Shown here: positions 9,839 through 20,045 of the stretch, one piece after another
How positions within the stretch are numbered: position 1 is the first letter of the stretch
How the letters are laid out: every line of letters begins with the position of its first letter
Assembly: GCF_000379785.1 (NCBI RefSeq)
Contig: NZ_KB903737.1
Span: 1-63,926 of the forward strand
Origin: Gallibacterium anatis DSM 16844 = F 149
Lineage (GTDB): Bacteria; Pseudomonadota; Gammaproteobacteria; Enterobacterales; Pasteurellaceae
Length of the DNA: 63,926 nt
Reading direction: 5' to 3'
Notes under the pieces: model-generated
The model's database searches: none
Told to the model about the DNA's origin: nothing
What the model saw: only the letters and a program-made list of their open reading frames with translations
Made by a program: the position numbers and the translations under genes

Positions 9839-10603
9839 TTAGTTAAACCAACCATAGTCATACATCATTTTGGCAGTCATAATAAATGCCATTATCACCA
9901 CCATTGGACGAATCAATTTTTGTCCTTTGGTTAATACCATTTTGGCACCTAATCTTGCGCCTAAAAAACCGCCGATCATCATAACGAAGCCAAGCGTCCA
10001 ATAAACTTCTCCACCTAAAATAAAAAAGATCAATGAAGTGAAATTGGAGGTGAAATTTAAGATTTTAGCGTGAGCAGTTGCTTTCGCTAAATTAAATCCC
10101 AACAAGGTGACAAAAGCGACACACAAAAAAGAGCCGGTTCCCGGTCCGAAAAAACCATCATAGAAACCGATTGGAAATGCTGCCGCTAGCGCAAATGCGG
10201 TAAAACTTAGACGTTGATGACAATCTTTCTCACCCAATTTAGGAGAAAATAGAAAATACAAGCCAACAACCAACACCAAAATAGGCAATAATGACTTCAC
10301 AATAGAAGCATCAATTAATTGCACGGCAATTGTTCCGACCATTGCGCCGCTAAAAGTGCCGAGAATCATCTTCCAGACAGTACGCAAATCTACCGCTTTT
10401 TTTCTCACAAAATAAAGACTTGCAGAAAAAGAACCGCCACTCGCCTGCAATTTATTGGTCGCCAATGCCGCTGCCGGTGGCAATCCGGCTGCCAATAATG
10501 CCGGAATCGTGATCAATCCGCCGCCGCCAGCAATCGCATCGATAAATCCGGCTATTCCTGCCAACAAAAAAAGAATCGCATAAATATCCAAACCGATGTC
10601 CAT
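9839..10603 (-). CDS. yfcA: TauE/SafE-family membrane permease (YfcA-like)
   Basis: A 254-residue polytopic membrane protein of the TauE/SafE (DUF81) family, thought to export or import sulfur-containing or small organic anions. The repeated half-structure is visible: GFIDAIAGGGGLITIPALL near the start and FYDGFFGPGTGSFL in the second half. I placed the start at the ATG at 10603 because GAGGAG precedes it by 6 bases; ten further upstream codons would overlap mepA. Substrate unknown. Confidence 0.85.
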   Translation of the reverse strand: MDIGLDIYAILFLLAGIAGFIDAIAGGGGLITIPALLAAGLPPAAALATNKLQASGGSFSASLYFVRKKAVDLRTVWKMILGTFSGAMVGTIAVQLIDASIVKSLLPILVLVVGLYFLFSPKLGEKDCHQRLSFTAFALAAAFPIGFYDGFFGPGTGSFLCVAFVTLLGFNLAKATAHAKILNFTSNFTSLIFFILGGEVYWTLGFVMMIGGFLGARLGAKMVLTKGQKLIRPMVVIMAFIMTAKMMYDYGWFN

Positions 10604-10617
10604 TTTTTCTCCTCTAT

Positions 10618-11463
10618 TTATTGTGCAAACCACTGCTGTTTATCAGGGGAATCCAATAATTGCTGACACAAAAAAGGTAATTGTGGCGGTTTCTTCGGTG
10701 AACTTGGTGCAGTTGCAGAACGCGGTTTAAACCACGACATCAACTCTTCGCCACAACCATCTCCGGCAGGAATTGGCGCCTGCTCTTCACAATATTGCGC
10801 ACCTTTTGGACAATGTAAACGCACGTGGAAATGTGCATCGTGCCCGAACCACGGACGTAATTTTCTTAACCAACTACGATCACCCTTAACCGTTTGACAC
10901 AGTTTCAATTTAATCGCCGGATTAACAAAAATTCTTGCCACTTTATCATCTTGTGCCGCCAAACGAATTAATTCAGTCTGATTGGGCGTCCAAACACGCT
11001 CATCCACTCGTTGTACCTTACGATTCACCATTAAAATAGCCGTCGGATTTAAAGCCTGTTTTGCACTCATTGCCCCCATTTTTAACCAAATATCAGCATC
11101 CAATCCCATTTGATGGCTAGCGTGCCCGCTAGCAAAACGACCACCAGCGGGCATTGCAATATCGCCAACTAACATTGTCGGCAAACCTGCATTTTTAACC
11201 TTTTGCCCCAAACGTTGCAGATAACTCAACATTTCCGGATGCCCGAAAAAACGCAACTTTTGAGATCGAATCACCTGATAACCTTCACCCTGCAAAGGCA
11301 ACGCCTGTGCGCCAATAATACAACCATTGCTGTAACTACCAATCGGCAACGGCTCTCCGGCAATCGGACGTTTAATTTTCTGCCATTCGGTTTCCGCCAA
11401 ACTGACATTGGTTAAGCCCAAAATAACCAAGAGGGCTAAAATAATTCGCTGACTAAGCTTCAT
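10618..11463 (-). CDS. mepA: Penicillin-insensitive murein endopeptidase
   Basis: A periplasmic LAS-family zinc endopeptidase that cuts D-Ala-mDAP crosslinks in peptidoglycan. A signal peptide covers about residues 1-23 (hydrophobic [15 protein letters not shown]). Metal and catalytic motifs are [15 protein letters not shown] and HDAHFHVRL. Length (281) is typical. Its start overlaps the end of aroC by 11 bases, so translation is probably coupled. Confidence 0.95.
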   Translation of the reverse strand: MKLSQRIILALLVILGLTNVSLAETEWQKIKRPIAGEPLPIGSYSNGCIIGAQALPLQGEGYQVIRSQKLRFFGHPEMLSYLQRLGQKVKNAGLPTMLVGDIAMPAGGRFASGHASHQMGLDADIWLKMGAMSAKQALNPTAILMVNRKVQRVDERVWTPNQTELIRLAAQDDKVARIFVNPAIKLKLCQTVKGDRSWLRKLRPWFGHDAHFHVRLHCPKGAQYCEEQAPIPAGDGCGEELMSWFKPRSATAPSSPKKPPQLPFLCQQLLDSPDKQQWFAQ

Positions 11464-12541
11464 TTTTTAATCCACATTGCCCTTGATAACGTAATAAATG
11501 ATCCATTAACACGATCGCTACCATTGCTTCTGCAATCGGCACTGCACGAATACCGACGCAAGGATCGTGTCTGCCTTTAGTGACCACCTCAACGGCTTGA
11601 TTCTGCAAGTTCACACTGCGTCCCGGAATAGTGATGCTGGAAGTCGGCTTCAATGCAATAGTTGCCACTATCGGTTGACCTGAGCTGATTCCGCCTAAAA
11701 TGCCGCCGGCGTGATTGGAACAAAAACCTTGCGGTGTCATTTCATCACGATGTTGGCTACCTCGCTGCGTTACTACCGCAAAGCCATCACCGATTTCTAC
11801 ACCTTTAACCGCATTAATGCCCATTAAGGCGTGTGCCAAATCAGCATCCAAACGATCAAAAACCGGTTCGCCTAATCCAACCGGAACATTTTCCGCCACA
11901 ACCGTCAATTTTGCGCCAATAGAATCACCGGCTTTCTTTAATTCTCGGATTAATGCATCAAATTTTTCAATTGTTGCCTCATCCGGACAGAAAAATGGGT
12001 TACTGTTAACAAAATCCCAATCAACTTTCTCTAATGGTTGCGCCGGCACTTGGATATCACCAATTTGAGATAGAAATGCACGAATTTTGATGCCGAAATG
12101 CTGAGCAAGATATTTTTTAGCAATCCCTCCGGCTGCAACACGAATTGCCGTTTCCCGTGCGGAAGAACGCCCGCCGCCACGATAATCTCTAATGCCGTAT
12201 TTCTGTTGATAGGTGTAATCAGCGTGTCCAGGACGGAAACGATCTTTGATCTCACTATAATCTTTAGAACGCTGATCGCTGTTCTTGATCAATAAACCGA
12301 TACTTGTTCCTGTAGTTTTTCCTTCAAATACACCTGATAAAATCTGCACTTCATCATCTTCCCGACGTGGCGTGGTATAGCGTGATGTACCCGGTTTACG
12401 GCGATCCAAATCCGGTTGAAGATCTGCTTCGCTCAATTCCAATCCCGGCGGAACACCGTCTACAATGCCGCCTAATGCAATACCGTGCGACTCACCAAAC
12501 GTCGTTACTTTAAATAGTTGTCCAATACTATTGCCTGCCAT
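11453..12541 (-). CDS. aroC: Chorismate synthase
   Basis: Last enzyme of the shikimate pathway; it converts EPSP to chorismate using reduced FMN. At 362 residues it is full length, with the signature segments GESHG near the start, [11 protein letters not shown] and [14 protein letters not shown], and the C-terminal [13 protein letters not shown]. It lies 23 bp after mscK and overlaps mepA. Confidence 0.98.
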   Translation of the reverse strand: MAGNSIGQLFKVTTFGESHGIALGGIVDGVPPGLELSEADLQPDLDRRKPGTSRYTTPRREDDEVQILSGVFEGKTTGTSIGLLIKNSDQRSKDYSEIKDRFRPGHADYTYQQKYGIRDYRGGGRSSARETAIRVAAGGIAKKYLAQHFGIKIRAFLSQIGDIQVPAQPLEKVDWDFVNSNPFFCPDEATIEKFDALIRELKKAGDSIGAKLTVVAENVPVGLGEPVFDRLDADLAHALMGINAVKGVEIGDGFAVVTQRGSQHRDEMTPQGFCSNHAGGILGGISSGQPIVATIALKPTSSITIPGRSVNLQNQAVEVVTKGRHDPCVGIRAVPIAEAMVAIVLMDHLLRYQGQCGLKNEA

Positions 12542-12564
12542 ATTCGCTTCCTCTTTCTAATACT

Positions 12565-15500
12565 TTATTGTGTTAATTTATTTTCTGTCGATGTCGCCAC
12601 TTTCATTTCTTCTCCGCTTTGTTGATTTTTGATAAAAACATCCAGCTGGTTAAAGGCGATTTCAATATTATTTTCCGCAAATAATTGATTAATTCTGCGA
12701 TTCAGAAAATCTGTTGTCGGCAATCTGTCCGACAAATCTCCTACATAAACCCGTAATTCGTGATCCAACGTGCTGGCACCGAAAGTCAGAAAATAGGCTC
12801 TTGGCTCCGGTTCTCTCAACACTTTTTCACAATCCATCGCCGCTTGTAACAGCAATCTTTTGGTTAATTCCAGATCTGAACCATAAGCAACCCCGACCGT
12901 AATCACCAAACGCGTGATCGTGTTGGATAATGCCCAGTTTGTCAAACGTTCCGTTACAAATGCCTTATTCGGAACGATAACCTCTTTACCGTCATAATCG
13001 ACCAATGTGGTTGCACGAATACGAATTTTGGAAACCGTACCCGAATATTCACCGATAGTAATGGTATCGCCGATGCGCACCGGACGTTCAAACAGGATAA
13101 TAATACCGGAAACAAAATTTGCAAAAATTTCCTGCAAACCGAAACCAAGACCAACAGATAATGCCGCAAATAACCACTGCAATTTCGACCACGACATTCC
13201 CAGTGTTGAAAATGCCCAAGCCGCGCCGATTGCCACGATAAAATAGGTTAATAGTGTCGTAATAGTATAAGGTGCGCCTTGTGAAAGTTTAATTCTTGAA
13301 AAAACAAACACTTCCAATAAACCGGCAATATTTCTGACTAACACATAAGTGACTAATAGAATGAAAATTGCCAGTAGCATATTTAATAAGGTAATGGATT
13401 CCACTACCGTGCCGGTTTCAGTGGTAACCGTCTGTTGCCATAAAGTAATGCTTTCCAAATGATACGCCACTGTTAATAAATCCGACCATACAATATAGTA
13501 GAAACCGACTAACACCGCCCATAATGCCCATTCAGCAATACGCGCCACCTGTTGTTTAACCTGACTCAATGCCAATTCGGAATCTTTAGTATCAATCACT
13601 ATCTCTTCCGAGCGGCCACTTTCACTTTTATTTTGGTTTTTCTCCCGCTGTTCTTTTAAGCGTTTATACGCCAAACGTCTTGCCGATACTGCCAATGTGC
13701 GATCGGTAATCTGTTTGATTAATACCCATAAGACAGTAACCAAATAACTGGCAATAAAATGTGTAATGAGATTTAAAGCGGTGTAGTAATAGCCGACCAC
13801 GATCAACACGATCAACGCTATCGGAATTAACAACAGCAATACACGAATCACTTTCAACAATACCGGCCCAACGTGTTGATAACCGCCATCATTTTCTTGT
13901 GTCGCCTCATATTTTCTGACCGCATACCCGAAACGAGGTGCAATAATCAAAACGCAGAAAATCAATGCCGAAATGGTAATAACTTCACCGATAACGTCAT
14001 TAGTCAACGGCGTATTGCTCATATCGCTAATCAAAGTGGTATTAATTAAGAAAATAATTGCCCAAATTGAACGTTTTAATACCGCTAAAAATAGCTTGCC
14101 GCTCTCTTTTGCCAAACCAAAATGACGATAAACCAGACCATTCGGCTTCAATAGCTCAATTAAGAAAGAAAATAGCCACCAATAGCCTGCCATTTTTAAA
14201 GTCCACGGCCACGCTAAAATAGGATCAGCAATGGTAAAATGCCCCACCAGCACAAAAATAATTAAAAACATCAATGGGTAAGGCACGACTAATATTGCGG
14301 TTAGCAGAATGGCTAACGGCGTATGCCATTGGCTATCTGCATTTAAGGAACCGACTTGAGAATTGATCTTTGCCAACCAAGATTGCAATTTCGCTTTTTG
14401 TGAATAAATCAAAGCTGCGACTAGTGATAAAAACAGAACAAAACCCAACATCGGAATAAGATTGCGACTGAAATGACGTGTATCGATCGCATTACTGATA
14501 TTCTTTAACTGCGTCAATGCCAATTTTGGAAATGACACCATCCAATCCCAATCGATTGGATTATTACTCTTCACCCAGAAACTCTGCTGTTGCAATTTTT
14601 GTTGCAAATCATCGCTGATCAATCTGACCTGCTGCTGATTCAACTCAATAGTAATCGCTAAATTTAACTGTGCATTCAATAATTTAAGAATATCTGAATA
14701 AATTTTCTTCCGCTCAGATAATACCGAAATTAAAGTGTTTTTTTCAGAATCACTCAAGCCGGAAGCGTTAGGTAACTTGGCGATATACTCTTCCGGAGCA
14801 TAAATTGCATCTCTTGCTTGTGTTAAATCGAAAATCTGCACACGCAGATCGGCAATGCGTTTTCCCAAGCCTTCAATCGTTTGATCTGTCGGTAAATTCT
14901 GTTTTTGCTGATTGATAATACGAGATAAAACCAACGTTCCCTGCAAAGCACTAATCTGTTCATCAATGCTTCGTTGTGTTTGCGTTAAGTTATCCAACAC
15001 ATTTTTAATGCGTAAATTCTCTTGCGACAATTGGTTAGAAGTTTGCGTTTCATTCAATAACTGCTGGCTCAATTGTGTATTCTGATTTAACTCATTCTGA
15101 ATCAGCGGATTAACATTTTCATCCTTTGTTTGTTGCGATTTCTCTAATTGTGCCAACTGTTTTTTAGAGGCATCCAAACGTTTGCTATTCAGTACGGATT
15201 GCAACGCCTGCTGTTCACTTTTCGCCTGCTGCAAATAGTAAGTTTTTTGATCGCGCTGTAACTCATACCAAGAGTTCAGGGTAGAACTCTCTTTCAATAA
15301 GGTTTGATTGTAGTCATTCTGTGCTTCAATCAATGCCAACTCAATTTGATATTTATTCACCAAGATTGGATCGAGCTGACTATCCGTTAACGATTTATTG
15401 ATCGCCTGTGTTTTTGCCAAATTATCACTTAATATCGATTGAATACGATCCGGAAATGTCTGTTGATTTACCAATTTAGAGGCAATCTCATTCAGCGCAG

Positions 15501-15900
15501 TTTGCAACTCATCTACTTTTTGGAAAGAGGCTTCCATTCTTTTTTGCAGATTATCTTCCGACAATTTTGCCAGATCATCAGTATTGACGGCATTATTCGA
15601 GTTGGTTTTAAGTTTTTGCAATTCTGACTGTAACTTAGGAATTTCTGTTGTTGCCGTTTTGATCTGACTGTTCAGCTCGTTTGTCTGTTTTTTCTGTTCA
15701 TCCAACTGTTTTAATAAATCCAAACTGTCATCCAGCGCCGTCAGTAATTGCTGTTGTGTGGCATCATTACTGTTAGGATTTGCTTTTTGCGCTGTAATTT
15801 GTGCCTGAATGTCGCTTGCGGAAGGAATTTGAGCCTGCGCATTAATACCGACCAATAAAGCCGCCCAAAACAGCACGAAAAACAGAATACGTTTGCTCAT
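12565..15900 (-). CDS. mscK: Large mechanosensitive channel of the MscS family (MscK/KefA)
   Basis: A 1111-residue inner-membrane channel that opens under membrane tension and protects against osmotic downshock. It has a signal peptide (residues 1-24), a long periplasmic coiled-coil region to about 460, around eleven membrane helices between about 480 and 890, and a C-terminal MscS core with GLGFGLQEIFANFVSG and FERPVRIGDTI. The start lies one base after the menE stop. The order menE-mscK-aroC is shared with Haemophilus. No glutathione-gating data can be read from sequence. Confidence 0.92.
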   Translation of the reverse strand: MSKRILFFVLFWAALLVGINAQAQIPSASDIQAQITAQKANPNSNDATQQQLLTALDDSLDLLKQLDEQKKQTNELNSQIKTATTEIPKLQSELQKLKTNSNNAVNTDDLAKLSEDNLQKRMEASFQKVDELQTALNEIASKLVNQQTFPDRIQSILSDNLAKTQAINKSLTDSQLDPILVNKYQIELALIEAQNDYNQTLLKESSTLNSWYELQRDQKTYYLQQAKSEQQALQSVLNSKRLDASKKQLAQLEKSQQTKDENVNPLIQNELNQNTQLSQQLLNETQTSNQLSQENLRIKNVLDNLTQTQRSIDEQISALQGTLVLSRIINQQKQNLPTDQTIEGLGKRIADLRVQIFDLTQARDAIYAPEEYIAKLPNASGLSDSEKNTLISVLSERKKIYSDILKLLNAQLNLAITIELNQQQVRLISDDLQQKLQQQSFWVKSNNPIDWDWMVSFPKLALTQLKNISNAIDTRHFSRNLIPMLGFVLFLSLVAALIYSQKAKLQSWLAKINSQVGSLNADSQWHTPLAILLTAILVVPYPLMFLIIFVLVGHFTIADPILAWPWTLKMAGYWWLFSFLIELLKPNGLVYRHFGLAKESGKLFLAVLKRSIWAIIFLINTTLISDMSNTPLTNDVIGEVITISALIFCVLIIAPRFGYAVRKYEATQENDGGYQHVGPVLLKVIRVLLLLIPIALIVLIVVGYYYTALNLITHFIASYLVTVLWVLIKQITDRTLAVSARRLAYKRLKEQREKNQNKSESGRSEEIVIDTKDSELALSQVKQQVARIAEWALWAVLVGFYYIVWSDLLTVAYHLESITLWQQTVTTETGTVVESITLLNMLLAIFILLVTYVLVRNIAGLLEVFVFSRIKLSQGAPYTITTLLTYFIVAIGAAWAFSTLGMSWSKLQWLFAALSVGLGFGLQEIFANFVSGIIILFERPVRIGDTITIGEYSGTVSKIRIRATTLVDYDGKEVIVPNKAFVTERLTNWALSNTITRLVITVGVAYGSDLELTKRLLLQAAMDCEKVLREPEPRAYFLTFGASTLDHELRVYVGDLSDRLPTTDFLNRRINQLFAENNIEIAFNQLDVFIKNQQSGEEMKVATSTENKLTQ

Positions 15901-15901
15901 A

Positions 15902-17350
15902 TCATTCCTCTGAATTTTGTAAAAATAACGATAATTGTTGTGACAATAAATGTCGGGAAACCTTAATGCCTAACGCCGACCGCATAATTTTTTCAAACGG
16001 ATAATAGGCGATAGGTTGTTTAAATTTTTCTAGTTTTTCCCGTAATGCGACTTGAACAGCGTTCACTTTATCAAAACTAAAGCCATTCGCAAAATCAATC
16101 ACTGCAACCGGACGCTGCCCATAGATTTGATCTTCAATCGGTAAGACAAAAACCTGTTTTACATCAGGTTGTTGCAAAATAAAAGCCTCAATCTCTTCCG
16201 GTTGAATATTTTCTCCGCCGGAGATAAACATATTATCAATCCGCCCTTGAATAAATAACTCTTCCGTATTCGTTGCTTGATAACCTTTATCTCGTGTAGC
16301 AAACCAACCTTCTTGATTTAATAAGGTTTTTATTTCGCCATTTTTCTGCCAATAACCTAACGCCAGTGTTTGACCTCTCACCCAGATTTCACCGTCAACT
16401 AATCGATATTCCCGTAACGGTAAAAGATAACCGACACCGGCACTGGCATCACTTTTTTTCGCAAATACGGTCGATGCGGCTTCTGTCATTCCATAGCCGG
16501 AATAACAGTGAATACCGGCGCGTATCGCTTGCTGAGTTAATGCCACCGGAATATGTGCCCCACCCAATAAAATGTGACTTAAACGAAAGGATGAAATTTT
16601 ATTTTCCTGTAAAAAATAAAGAAAGTGCTGTAACTGTGTCGGCACTAAAGCACTGTGAGTAACCTGTAATAAATTCTGGTAGATATTGTCACCAACACAA
16701 CGTAAACAACAACCATTTTGCAACCAACGCCAAACTATGCCTTGCCCGGAAACGTGAAACAGCGGTAATGCCAGCAACCATTCACTGTTTTCATCAATCT
16801 GCAATAATGGTGAAATACCTTCGGCACTGGCCAAATGCTGAGATAGAGTATGCACGACCGCTTTCGGCAGCCCGGTCGAACCGGAAGTTAACGTGAAAGT
16901 CAGTGGGCATTGTGTCATCCATTGTTGGCTCACATTATCCGCTAAACCAAAACCAAGCCGTTGCAACTTACCTACTTCGACGCCATTCAACTGCGTGCAA
17001 TCCAACAGGTAATCCATATTGCACTGCTCACAAATTTGTTTGATTTTTTCTGCCGGAAACATCGGGTTAATCACCAACACACGGCATTGCAAACGTAATG
17101 CCACTAAATAGGCAATGACTAATGCAGGTTGATAACGTCCGATCAAAGCAACGCCTTTCCCTGAACTCACGCCTTCTGCTTGCCAGACATCTGCCCATTG
17201 TTCAATTATTTGATGTAAATCTCGCCACGTTAAATCGCGTTCAACAATAGAAAAGCGGGTTTCATCCCCGCTTTTAACTTGCTGTTTTAACTCAAATTTT
17301 AACGCAATATCTGTTGGTTTTATCTCGGTATATCGTTGCCATAACATCAA
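15902..17350 (-). CDS. menE: o-Succinylbenzoate--CoA ligase
   Basis: ATP-dependent acyl-CoA synthetase that activates o-succinylbenzoate in menaquinone synthesis. The adenylate-forming motif is LTSGSTGLPK (near residue 155), followed by YGMTEAAS and the C-terminal hinge region. 482 residues is normal. The start overlaps the seqA stop as ATGA, implying coupling. The rest of the men pathway is not in this window. Confidence 0.93.
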   Translation of the reverse strand: MMLWQRYTEIKPTDIALKFELKQQVKSGDETRFSIVERDLTWRDLHQIIEQWADVWQAEGVSSGKGVALIGRYQPALVIAYLVALRLQCRVLVINPMFPAEKIKQICEQCNMDYLLDCTQLNGVEVGKLQRLGFGLADNVSQQWMTQCPLTFTLTSGSTGLPKAVVHTLSQHLASAEGISPLLQIDENSEWLLALPLFHVSGQGIVWRWLQNGCCLRCVGDNIYQNLLQVTHSALVPTQLQHFLYFLQENKISSFRLSHILLGGAHIPVALTQQAIRAGIHCYSGYGMTEAASTVFAKKSDASAGVGYLLPLREYRLVDGEIWVRGQTLALGYWQKNGEIKTLLNQEGWFATRDKGYQATNTEELFIQGRIDNMFISGGENIQPEEIEAFILQQPDVKQVFVLPIEDQIYGQRPVAVIDFANGFSFDKVNAVQVALREKLEKFKQPIAYYPFEKIMRSALGIKVSRHLLSQQLSLFLQNSEE

Positions 17351-18003
17351 ACTGTTTCCTCTTCAATATGTGGTGATGTGAACTGAAATGCCACTAACTG
17401 CACTAAATGCTCCGGCACATACATTGCGCGCATCACAGACTCCAACATATTTAATTTTCTAGCCGTATTATTATTTGTTGCCACCCAAAACGGTGATTTT
17501 GGAATTTGTTTCGGATTGACGCTACTGCCGGAAGCCTCAATTTCCGCCACTTCCAAAGAAAAGTAAACTCTTGAACGCCCTTGGCTCACTTCTGTCGCAC
17601 TGGAAAAACCTTCCGGATTGGCTCGATAAAGCATACTTAAAATCATTAAGAAACGATTAACCTGTTTATCTTCGTGCAAAAATTCTGCGGAACTGATGAG
17701 TTTTTGAATTTGTCGATTAGTGTGCTCAATTACCTCTTTGCTTGGCTGTTTCGGTAATACAAGCGGTTGCTCTGAAGTGGTCAGACTGAACTCTTTTTCG
17801 GTAACCGCTCCACTTTCAGAACGGCTGTGATTACCCTGATTACTCGCCTCCGCAACATTCGACGTAATAGGCTCTTTTTTGATTTGTTGAACTTGAGGGA
17901 AATTCAATAATCTGCGCAAAATTGTAGAGGCATCTTCACCGATTGCTTGCGTGTTACTGGCAATATATTGGTAAAGTTCGTCATCAATACTAATCGTTTT
18001 CAT
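17347..18003 (-). CDS. seqA: Replication initiation negative modulator SeqA
   Basis: SeqA binds hemimethylated GATC sites and delays re-initiation at oriC. It has 218 residues: N-terminal multimerisation region MKTISIDDELYQYIA, a Ser/Glu/Gln linker at about 55-105, and a DNA-binding domain near 110-215 with FSSATEVSQGRSRVYFS. I chose ATG 18003 by matching the E. coli N-terminus; GGAGG lies 5 bases upstream, and an earlier TTG is unlikely. It is transcribed away from ybfF and coupled to menE. Confidence 0.95.
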   Translation of the reverse strand: MKTISIDDELYQYIASNTQAIGEDASTILRRLLNFPQVQQIKKEPITSNVAEASNQGNHSRSESGAVTEKEFSLTTSEQPLVLPKQPSKEVIEHTNRQIQKLISSAEFLHEDKQVNRFLMILSMLYRANPEGFSSATEVSQGRSRVYFSLEVAEIEASGSSVNPKQIPKSPFWVATNNNTARKLNMLESVMRAMYVPEHLVQLVAFQFTSPHIEEETV

Positions 18004-18178
18004 CATTTCCTCCAAGTGCTGCTAAATGGTCGTTATTATACGTCATAACAAGGCAAAGCCGAAAATAAAATCCGCATTATGTCTAATTTATCAACCATTT
18101 TTTCACAACTGATTAAAACTTGATCCTTATTAAGAAATATTTTATCTTCAAGCATCATTTTCTTAGACAAAATTTATT

Positions 18179-18967
18179 ATGACAACTCCATTACTAAACT
18201 TCGATTATCAGCCTTCTGCAAATGCTGAAGCGGATACCCTCGTTTTTATTCACGGACTTTTTGGCGATATGAACAATTTGGGCATTATCGCTAAAGCATT
18301 TGATCAACAATACGCTTTATTGAGAATTGATTTGCGTAACCACGGCAGAAGTTTTCATCACGATGAGATGGATTACCCATTAATGGCGGATGATTTATTA
18401 CGCGTTCTGCAACATCTTGGTCTGAAAAAAGTCATTCTTATCGGGCATTCTATGGGCGGCAAAACGGCAATGCAGTTTGCGTTAACCTATCCTGACTATG
18501 TAAAAAGTCTCATTGTGCTTGATATTGCGCCCGTTACTTATACCCATAACGAACATCGCACCGTCTTCCAAGCATTGTTTGCTGTTGCTGAAGCGCAATC
18601 AGAAACACGTCAACAAGCAAAAGTCATTATGGAACAGTTTATTGAAAACCCAGCCATTTTACAGTTCGTCTTAAAATCATTCGATGCAAAACAGACTCAA
18701 CGATTCCGTTTTAATACTCAAGTGTTGTTCAAACGTTATCAACAACTGATGGATTGGCCGGAAAACAATAATGTATGTACGTTGCCGACTCTTTTTATTC
18801 GTGGCGGTAATTCCAATTATGTCTTGCCTCAATATAGAGATAAAATTATGCAACTTTTCCCTAATGCCAGTGCGTTTACTATCAATGGTGCCGCACATTG
18901 GGTACACGCTGACAAGCCGCAATACGTGATTCGAGCAATTGAAAGACATCTGCAACAAAAGTCATAA
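18179..18967 (+). CDS. ybfF: Alpha/beta hydrolase, YbfF-type esterase
   Basis: A 262-residue serine hydrolase with the lid-less fold of YbfF, active on acyl esters and acyl-CoA in E. coli. The nucleophile elbow is GHSMGG near residue 88, the oxyanion HGLFGD is near 25, and the catalytic His is in GAAHWVHAD close to the C-terminus. Divergent from seqA across a 175-bp gap, an arrangement conserved with E. coli (seqA-ybfF-ybfE-fldA-fur). Confidence 0.93.
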   Translation: MTTPLLNFDYQPSANAEADTLVFIHGLFGDMNNLGIIAKAFDQQYALLRIDLRNHGRSFHHDEMDYPLMADDLLRVLQHLGLKKVILIGHSMGGKTAMQFALTYPDYVKSLIVLDIAPVTYTHNEHRTVFQALFAVAEAQSETRQQAKVIMEQFIENPAILQFVLKSFDAKQTQRFRFNTQVLFKRYQQLMDWPENNNVCTLPTLFIRGGNSNYVLPQYRDKIMQLFPNASAFTINGAAHWVHADKPQYVIRAIERHLQQKS

Positions 18968-19049
18968 ATTTAAATGGTGTGATATTTTCAGTTTGCGGGA
19001 AACTGTGATATATTGCACGCCACAAAACGGCTTATAAATCTCAAGTAGT

Positions 19050-19067
19050 CTGAAAGATGGCTTTCAG
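19050..19067 (+). repeat. Short perfect hairpin just upstream of ybfE
   Basis: CTGAAAG and CTTTCAG form a 7-bp stem with a 4-base ATGG loop, ending 12 bases before the chosen ybfE ATG. It lies where a ribosome site would be expected, and no good Shine-Dalgarno sequence is visible. It may regulate translation, or be chance. Confidence 0.5.
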
Positions 19068-19078
19068 TGAGTATAATA

Positions 19079-19360
19079 ATGGCAAAACAAGAAGCAGATT
19101 GCATAACATTAGACTTATTTGCTCACGTTGCTAAAGTCGGAAGACCTCGAACAAATCCGCTTAGTCGCGAACAACAAATCCGCATCAACAAACGAAATCA
19201 GTTACGTCGCGATAAAGCTGTAGGTCTAAAACGGGTTGAGCTGAAATTACACACGACAATGGTAAATCAACTTGAACAATTAGCAGAAACGGCAAATATG
19301 AGTCGTCAACAATTGATCGAACAAATATTACAAACATATTTAGACAAAAATAGGAATTAA
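19079..19360 (+). CDS. ybfE: YbfE family protein (called LexA-regulated in E. coli)
   Basis: A 93-residue basic protein closely matching E. coli YbfE across its length (LDLFAH, GRPRTNPLSREQQ, RINKRNQLRRDK, KRVELKL). The C-terminal part resembles a ribbon-helix-helix DNA-binding unit, with MSRQQLIEQIL at the end. I use ATG 19079, as in E. coli, rather than the GTG four codons earlier. Function is not established. fldA begins one base after its stop, so the two are likely one transcript. Confidence 0.9.
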   Translation: MAKQEADCITLDLFAHVAKVGRPRTNPLSREQQIRINKRNQLRRDKAVGLKRVELKLHTTMVNQLEQLAETANMSRQQLIEQILQTYLDKNRN

Positions 19361-19361
19361 T

Positions 19362-19886
19362 ATGGCACTTATTGGTTTATTTTATGGTAGCGATACTGGT
19401 AATACAGAAAATATTGCCAAAATGATCCAAAAACAGTTAGGCAACGAACTGGTTGATATTCACGACATAGCAAAAAGCACAAAAGAAGATATTGAAGCTT
19501 ACGATTTTATTATGATCGGCATTCCGACTTGGTATTACGGAGAAGCGCAGTGCGATTGGGATGACTTCTTTCCAACTTTGGAAGAAATAGATTTCACAGA
19601 TAAATTAGTTGCTATTTTCGGTTGTGGTGACCAAGAGGATTACGCCGATTATTTCTGTGATGCAATGGGAACGGTCCGCGATATTATTGAACCGCACGGT
19701 GCGACAATTGTCGGCTATTGGCCTACAGAGGGTTATCACTTTGAATCATCAAAAGCACTGATTGATGATAAAACATTTGTCGGATTGTGTATCGATGAGG
19801 ATCGTCAACCTGAATTAAGCAGTGAACGCGTTGAAAAATGGTGCAAACAACTTTATAGCGAAATGTGTTTAGATCAACTTGCTTAA
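19362..19886 (+). CDS. fldA: Flavodoxin I
   Basis: Small FMN electron carrier of 174 residues; serves radical enzymes such as the anaerobic ribonucleotide reductase activase (nrdG is in this window). The FMN phosphate loop GSDTGNTEN is at residues 9-17, with the flavin-stacking PTWYYGE segment near 55 and GCGDQEDYADYF near 90. Lies between ybfE and fur as in E. coli. Confidence 0.97.
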   Translation: MALIGLFYGSDTGNTENIAKMIQKQLGNELVDIHDIAKSTKEDIEAYDFIMIGIPTWYYGEAQCDWDDFFPTLEEIDFTDKLVAIFGCGDQEDYADYFCDAMGTVRDIIEPHGATIVGYWPTEGYHFESSKALIDDKTFVGLCIDEDRQPELSSERVEKWCKQLYSEMCLDQLA

Positions 19887-19919
19887 CCCTCCTTTTAATT
19901 ATCATTTGCATTCAAAAAC

Positions 19920-19952
19920 GAAATAATCCATACTGCTGATATGGATTATTTC
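19920..19952. terminator. Strong hairpin between fldA and fur
   Basis: A perfect 13-bp stem with a 7-base loop (arms 19920-19932 and 19940-19952), 34 bp after the fldA stop and about 94 bp before fur. A-rich sequence precedes it and a T-rich stretch closes it. A Rho-independent terminator of the ybfE-fldA transcript is the simplest reading, though the T tract after the stem is interrupted. Confidence 0.65.
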
Positions 19953-20045
19953 TATCTTCTTAATAGAAATTTTCAGTTATCCATTTATCATTCATAAAGT
20001 TAAGATATACAACAACTTATGATATTGATTTAATTAGAGGCGAAT

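Noticed and set aside
19050-19067. CTG-N12-CAG as a LexA box
   Set aside because: LexA needs CTG-N10-CAG; the spacing here is two bases too long, so I report it only as a hairpin.
19887-20045. Fur box upstream of fur
   Set aside because: AT-rich stretches look vaguely similar but no 19-bp match to the palindrome stood out.
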